Source of the DNA: Herpetosiphon geysericola
GTDB taxonomy: Bacteria > Chloroflexota > Chloroflexia > Chloroflexales > Herpetosiphonaceae
Direction: 5' to 3'
Length of the DNA: 64,000 nucleotides
NCBI RefSeq assembly: GCF_001306135.1
Contig: NZ_LGKP01000035.1
Coordinates: 124,001 to 188,000 of the forward strand
In this document: one piece after another, positions 60,221 to 64,000 of the stretch
How positions within the stretch are numbered: position 1 is the stretch's first letter
Layout: each line of letters opens with the position of its first letter
The notes under the pieces: generated by a model
Seen by the model: only the letters and a program-made list of their open reading frames with translations
Told to the model about the DNA's origin: nothing
Database searches by the model: none
Position numbers and translations under genes: made by a program

Positions 60221-60715
60221 ATGTTGACTCATCTTGATGATCATGGTCGGGCGCATATGGTTGATGTTGGGGCCAAGGATGTAACCCAACGTGAAGCCCA
60301 AGCCCAAGCAGATGTGCGCATGCAACCAACAACCCTAGCATTATTGGTGGCCGGAGAATTGCCCAAAGGCGATGTATTGGCAACAGCCCGCATCGCTGGG
60401 ATTATGGCCGCCAAACGCACTGCCGATTTGATTCCCTTGTGTCATCCACTGCCGCTGAGTGCAGTCGCGATTGAGATCGAGGCGCATCCCGACCAATCGT
60501 TATTGCGTATCATCAGCACGGTGCGTTGCACAGGCCGCACTGGCGTAGAAATGGAGGCGCTGATGGCAGCATCAGTCGCAGCCTTGACCATTTACGATAT
60601 GGCCAAAGCTGTTGATCGTGCTATGGTGATTGAGCAGGTTTTTGTTCGCAATAAAACGGGCGGCGCACGGGGCGACTTCCAGCATCCCCTCACTCCGCTT
60701 GATACCTCAGAGTAA
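60221..60715 (+). CDS. moaC: cyclic pyranopterin monophosphate synthase
   Basis: A 164-residue MoaC, which with MoaA converts GTP into the first stable molybdenum-cofactor precursor. The family motifs are [64 protein letters not shown] and KTGGARGDF, together covering the active site. The length is typical. No other moa gene is in the window. It lies 15 bp after the HAD gene. Confidence 0.94.
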   Translation: MLTHLDDHGRAHMVDVGAKDVTQREAQAQADVRMQPTTLALLVAGELPKGDVLATARIAGIMAAKRTADLIPLCHPLPLSAVAIEIEAHPDQSLLRIISTVRCTGRTGVEMEALMAASVAALTIYDMAKAVDRAMVIEQVFVRNKTGGARGDFQHPLTPLDTSE

Positions 60716-60800
60716 GCTTTGACTATCGAGCGTAGAGCGCCTCGCCTGTGACCTACATTGTCTCAACGACGCGGCAGAATGGTCATGAAAGGTTGTCTCT

Positions 60801-61799
60801 ATGCGCGCACTTGTATTTAGTGGCGGTGCCAATCGCGGTTCACTCCAAGCAGGAGCCGCCCTTGCCCTGCTCGAAGCAGGAATTACCCCCGATTTAGTGG
60901 TTGGCTCTTCGGTTGGTTCAATCAATGGGGCAGTTCTGGCCTGTAATCCCAGTTTGGCTGGCATTCAACGCATTGCCCAGCGCTGGAAAACTGTTAAACG
61001 CGATGATATTTTTCCTGGTGGCTCGTTGCGTTCTGCCTGGCGGGTGATGCGCGGACGTGGCTCGCTGCACCATAATCATGGCTTACGCCGTTTTATCCTC
61101 TCCCTCTTGCCGCCCAATATTCGGCGCTTCAGCGATTTGGCAGTGCCCTTCTTTGTGACCGCTACCAATTATCGGACTGGTGATATGCATTTGTTTGGCG
61201 ACGATCCCCGCGAGCGTTTGGTTGATGCCTTGATGGCGAGTGCCGCTGTGCCGCCCTACTTACCAGCCTATCATTATCGTGGCGAAACCTACCTTGATGG
61301 CGGCTTTGTCTCGAATTTGCCAATTGGTGTGGCCTTGCAGCAAGGGGCAAGCGAAATTTGGGCTTTGGAAATTGGGCTTGATGCTGCTTCCACCGTGCCA
61401 CCGTTTGGCATGCGTGGCTCGTTGACCCGTACCTTCGATGCCTTGATGCGCCGTCAAATGGCCCATGAACGCGAGTTAGTGCGCTTGGCTGCCAAGGTTG
61501 GAGTCAAAGTCCATCATATTCAAATGTTGCATTACAGTGGGCTTGATGTACGCGATTTTCGCTATAGCGGTCAGTTGATGGATTTGGGCTACCAAAGTGC
61601 CAAAACCTACCTCAACGAGCAAAGCCAATTAGCACCAGTTGCTGCGCCAATCGAGCCAGCTCGCCGCAGCAAACTTGAGGCTGCTTTGCGCACCAGCATT
61701 GCTGCCCAAGCCCAATTAGCCCGCTTACGCTTTGGCATGCTGCGTGGATTGCTCCGCCGCCAAGGCCTCCCGCAGGATTCGGTTATTCCACCAAGGTAG
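60801..61799 (+). CDS. patatin-like phospholipase
   Basis: A 332-residue lipid acyl hydrolase with a Ser-Asp dyad. The oxyanion loop is LVFSGGANRGSLQAGA, the nucleophile elbow VVGSSVGSINGAV (GxSxG), and the catalytic Asp lies in YLDGGFVSNLP, in the DG[GA] motif. There is no signal peptide, so it acts inside the cell or is exported by another route. AAAGG eight bases upstream supports the ATG. It is convergent with the phosphatidylserine operon, with a hairpin in between. Confidence 0.9.
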   Translation: MRALVFSGGANRGSLQAGAALALLEAGITPDLVVGSSVGSINGAVLACNPSLAGIQRIAQRWKTVKRDDIFPGGSLRSAWRVMRGRGSLHHNHGLRRFILSLLPPNIRRFSDLAVPFFVTATNYRTGDMHLFGDDPRERLVDALMASAAVPPYLPAYHYRGETYLDGGFVSNLPIGVALQQGASEIWALEIGLDAASTVPPFGMRGSLTRTFDALMRRQMAHERELVRLAAKVGVKVHHIQMLHYSGLDVRDFRYSGQLMDLGYQSAKTYLNEQSQLAPVAAPIEPARRSKLEAALRTSIAAQAQLARLRFGMLRGLLRRQGLPQDSVIPPR

Positions 61800-61821
61800 T
61801 TGTTGCTGAAATTTTAGAATG

Positions 61822-61850
61822 CTTGGGCGTAGCAAAAAACTACGCCCAAG
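61822..61850. terminator. hairpin between convergent genes
   Basis: CTTGGGCGTAG pairs perfectly with CTACGCCCAAG over a 7-base loop, between the stops of the patatin gene and pssA. It could end transcription in both directions, although T runs are short. Confidence 0.6.
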
Positions 61851-61855
61851 TGTCG

Positions 61856-62554
61856 TTAAGCGGCTGTGCGCGAGCCACGCCCGCGAATTGTCCAAACAAT
61901 ATTGGCAATCAAGCCATAGGAGATGTAGCTCAGCGGCAAGACATAGAGGAATTGGCTTGGCCGCGACAAGGCCAAGACGAAAATCGCAATAAACGCGATT
62001 CGAATCGGCAAGAAGGTTTCAAAGGCAATTTGCTCAACGCTGGGAAAACGCAAGGTGCTCACCATCAAAAAGCCCGTAAAGCCAATTAATGCGGTTGCCA
62101 CATATGGGTTGAGCGCACCAGTGTAGAGTGCCAACGAGGCAGCGGTCATGCCCGCCATCGGAATCGGCATGCCCACGAAGAAGCGCTTATCCGAGCTGGT
62201 GATTAAGTTGTAGCGGGCTAAGCGCCCAGCGCCACAACAGACGAAAATCCCTGCGGCAATCGTGCCTAGCCAGCCGACCTCACGCAAAGAAACTTGATAA
62301 ATCAGCAGCGCTGGAGCCGTGCCAAACGAAACCACATCGGCGAGCGAATCAAGCTCCTTGCCAAATTCGCCGCTGACGCCCAGCATGCGCGCTGTTCGGC
62401 CATCGAGTGTATCAAAAATGGCAGCCAAACAAATCAGCACAGCGGCTTTGAAGGCCTCACCATCAACAGCAGCAATAACTGCTAAAAAGCCGCAAAACAG
62501 GTTGCCCGACGTAACCAGATTGGGAACCCATGAACGGCGAAATTTCACAGCCAT
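61856..62554 (-). CDS. pssA: CDP-diacylglycerol--serine O-phosphatidyltransferase
   Basis: A 232-residue membrane enzyme with about six helices that makes phosphatidylserine from CDP-diacylglycerol and serine. The CDP-alcohol phosphotransferase motif is complete: FDTLDGRTARML and GEFGKELDSLADVVSFG, with its metal-binding aspartates. The opening RRSWVPNLVTSGNLFCGF is typical of the PssA branch. It overlaps the upstream decarboxylase gene by 10 bp, forming the usual psd-pssA operon that leads to phosphatidylethanolamine. Confidence 0.92.
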   Translation of the reverse strand: MAVKFRRSWVPNLVTSGNLFCGFLAVIAAVDGEAFKAAVLICLAAIFDTLDGRTARMLGVSGEFGKELDSLADVVSFGTAPALLIYQVSLREVGWLGTIAAGIFVCCGAGRLARYNLITSSDKRFFVGMPIPMAGMTAASLALYTGALNPYVATALIGFTGFLMVSTLRFPSVEQIAFETFLPIRIAFIAIFVLALSRPSQFLYVLPLSYISYGLIANIVWTIRGRGSRTAA

Positions 62555-63207
62555 GCTCCAATCTGAGTCAGCCCACCTTTGATGGCTTGACCCTTCTTAA
62601 CAAAGACGTTGATTGAGCCGCTTGGGACCAAAATATCGGTGCGCGAGCCAAACTTGATTAAGCCAAAGCGCTCGCCAGCACCTAATTCTTCGCCAACTAC
62701 TGGCCAAGTCACAATGCGGCGGGCCACCAACCCAGCAATTTGGCTGATCAACACTGGGCCATGCTCGGTTTCAAGCCCAATGTAGGCCCGTTCGTTAACA
62801 ATATCGGCCTCGCCATCCCATGCCGCGCGAAATTCGCCTTGGACATAATCGCGATATTGCACTGTGCCAGCGCAGGGCGTGCGATTGATATGCACATCAA
62901 ACACCGATAAGAATGTAACAATTCGGGTAGCCTTACCGCCAATAAAGCGTGGCTCATCGACCTCATCGATCATGGTGACATGACCATCGGCGGCGGCGTA
63001 GAGAATTGAACTATCGGCGGGGCATTCGCGGTCTGGGTCGCGGAAGAAATAGCTGGTAAACGCGGTAAGGGCGAGGGGTAGTGCCGCTGCCTTGCGACTA
63101 AATAACGCTGTCAGGGCGGTCAAGCCCAAGCCGGCCCCGATGAAAGGCATGCCTTCGATGGCGATACCTGGCAGTGAACGGCGAACACGAGCGCGGGTAG
63201 AAGGCAT
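62545..63207 (-). CDS. psd: phosphatidylserine decarboxylase, short type
   Basis: A 220-residue proenzyme that decarboxylates phosphatidylserine to phosphatidylethanolamine. It has one or two hydrophobic segments (about 14-45), then YFFRDPDRECP, FLSVFDVHINRTPCAG and the self-cleavage region IKFGSRTDILVP. In the short branch the Gly-Ser bond there is cut and the serine becomes the pyruvoyl group. ATG 63207 has AAGGAG seven bases upstream. A TATAAT box on the minus strand at 63281-63286 could drive the operon. Confidence 0.9.
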   Translation of the reverse strand: MPSTRARVRRSLPGIAIEGMPFIGAGLGLTALTALFSRKAAALPLALTAFTSYFFRDPDRECPADSSILYAAADGHVTMIDEVDEPRFIGGKATRIVTFLSVFDVHINRTPCAGTVQYRDYVQGEFRAAWDGEADIVNERAYIGLETEHGPVLISQIAGLVARRIVTWPVVGEELGAGERFGLIKFGSRTDILVPSGSINVFVKKGQAIKGGLTQIGAWL

Positions 63208-63280
63208 GAAGCGACTCCTTAAAAAACTATCAGACAGGCCTTGATGGGCGCTGTAACACGCATGCTTGAATTGAGGCGTA

Positions 63281-63286
63281 ATTATA
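63281..63286 (-). promoter_or_regulatory. possible -10 box of the psd-pssA operon
   Basis: TATAAT on the minus strand about 75 bases before the psd start; the -35 region is weak. Confidence 0.4.
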
Positions 63287-63326
63287 CCATCGTGCTTTAT
63301 TAATGCTAGCTTGAATGAATCACCAT

Positions 63327-63355
63327 TCGACAGACTTGGCTTGATTGCATACAAT
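63327..63355 (+). promoter_or_regulatory. predicted promoter of the PspC-domain gene
   Basis: TCGACA, a 17-base spacer, then TACAAT (each one base off consensus), giving a leader of about 160 bases. The rest of the 63208-63523 gap contains no other feature that I can support. Confidence 0.55.
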
Positions 63356-63523
63356 GCCAAGCGCTTGCAAGCCCACACCTAGGGCTTGAACTTAGCACAT
63401 ACGAACCCTGCAAAAAAAGGTTTCAACGATTTAGACTGTTGGTTCAGAGATTGCTTGCAACAATTGAACCACAAAGCGCGTCATATCGATAGCAAATACA
63501 GAACACAAGGTTCGGAGGCAAAC

Positions 63524-64000
63524 AATGCAACCACGGTTATTGCGCTCCTACTACGACCGCAAGCTTGCTGGCGTATGTGGAGGGTTAGGTGCTTATTTTG
63601 AAATTGATTCAACGCTGGTGCGTTTAGTCATGATTTTACTCATCTTTACAGGCTTAAGTTTCTTTATTTATCCTGTATTGTGGTTAATTATGCCAAGCGA
63701 AAAACCTGGGGCTATGCCACCACCTTTTATGCCACACCAGCAAGCGGGCGTCGTGCCACCACCACAGCAACCAATCAACGCTGCCCGCCCAGCATATCGC
63801 TATGACCCATTTACCGGCCAGCCAATTGCTGAGCAACCAGAGGCCTATACTGGCACAACCGTCCAAGTGCGGCCAGACCAGTATATGCCGCCATTTATGC
63901 AGGGCCAACAACCAGCGCCAGTCCCAACGCCAGCGCCACGTTCAACCCGCAACAACAAAAAGGTTCTTGGGTTGTTGTTGCTGGCATTTGGCTTGATTAC
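63524..64000 (+). CDS. PspC-domain membrane protein (cut by window end)
   Basis: ATG 63524 has GGAGG seven bases upstream and the frame stays open to the last base (159 codons seen). The PspC domain is complete: RKLAGVCGGLGAYFEID and STLVRLVMILLIFTGLSF, then a second half-helix with LWLIMPSEKPG. A Pro/Gln-rich stretch of about 75 residues follows, and a second hydrophobic helix begins at the window end (KVLGLLLLAFGLI). PspC proteins sit in the membrane and take part in envelope stress signalling in some bacteria; the role here is open. Confidence 0.87.

Overview
The window looks like chromosomal DNA of a Chloroflexota bacterium, most likely a Herpetosiphon-type filamentous glider. This is inferred from the protein families, the roughly balanced base composition and the many repeat tracts between genes; no rRNA or other marker proves it. 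Genes lie on both strands in short operons. There is no phage, insertion sequence or CRISPR array. The single RNA gene is tRNA-Arg(CCT) at 46561-46637. Both window ends cut a gene: a membrane-anchored protein on the minus strand at the left, and a PspC-domain protein on the plus strand at the right.

Layout. 0-7 kb: HAD hydrolase, TrmH-type RNA methyltransferase, then an envelope/sugar cluster (two SAM methyltransferases, two four-helix SMR-like proteins resembling the ArnE/ArnF pair, a large membrane protein). 7-10 kb: M20 peptidase, HtrA-like lipoprotein protease, YczE/YitT-type membrane protein. 10-16 kb: one long minus-strand run of a PLP aminotransferase, four succinate-dehydrogenase-like subunits and scpB. 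16-18.4 kb: a BsuBI/PstI-type restriction-modification pair whose nuclease has an in-frame stop. 18-24.5 kb: TPR protein, phosphatase, YwbE, MOSC protein, APH-type kinase, and a WXG100-toxin-44 fusion followed by a small membrane protein. 24.5-32 kb: YfhO-like protein and two tandem 813-residue STAND ATPases. 32-44 kb: phenylalanine hydroxylase, second phosphatase, rRNA methyltransferase, membrane-fused spermidine synthase, YggT, beta-lactamase-like lipoprotein, ArsR regulator, GT39 protein, pheS, and a HisS/HisZ-like protein. 44-54 kb: DUF6391, MerR regulator, DUF554, tRNA, dioxygenase, DUF1304, a divergent MBL hydrolase/TetR pair, purC, recJ. 54-64 kb: a giant beta-helix surface protein, agmatinase, STAS regulator, HAD, moaC, patatin, and the psd-pssA phosphatidylethanolamine operon.

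The strongest observation is the succinate-dehydrogenase-like operon at 11.4-14.5 kb. The flavoprotein is a full-length-looking open frame. By my manual alignment it lacks the FAD-linking histidine, the catalytic arginine and two other dicarboxylate-binding residues, and it has lost the usual C-terminal tail. Its iron-sulfur partner lacks three of the four [2Fe-2S] ligands. The two membrane subunits still carry their haem-type histidines, and an aminotransferase lies 30 bp upstream. This looks like a redox complex put to another use, not ordinary complex II.

The second theme is a family of mosaic intergenic tracts built from 7-bp and 9-bp degenerate repeats, found in at least ten gaps. Two pairs of tracts share long, nearly or fully identical inverted copies. 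A separate double-hairpin element occurs twice. Other notable items are the mosaic STAND gene pair, the toxin fusion, and a MerR gene that appears to be leaderless.
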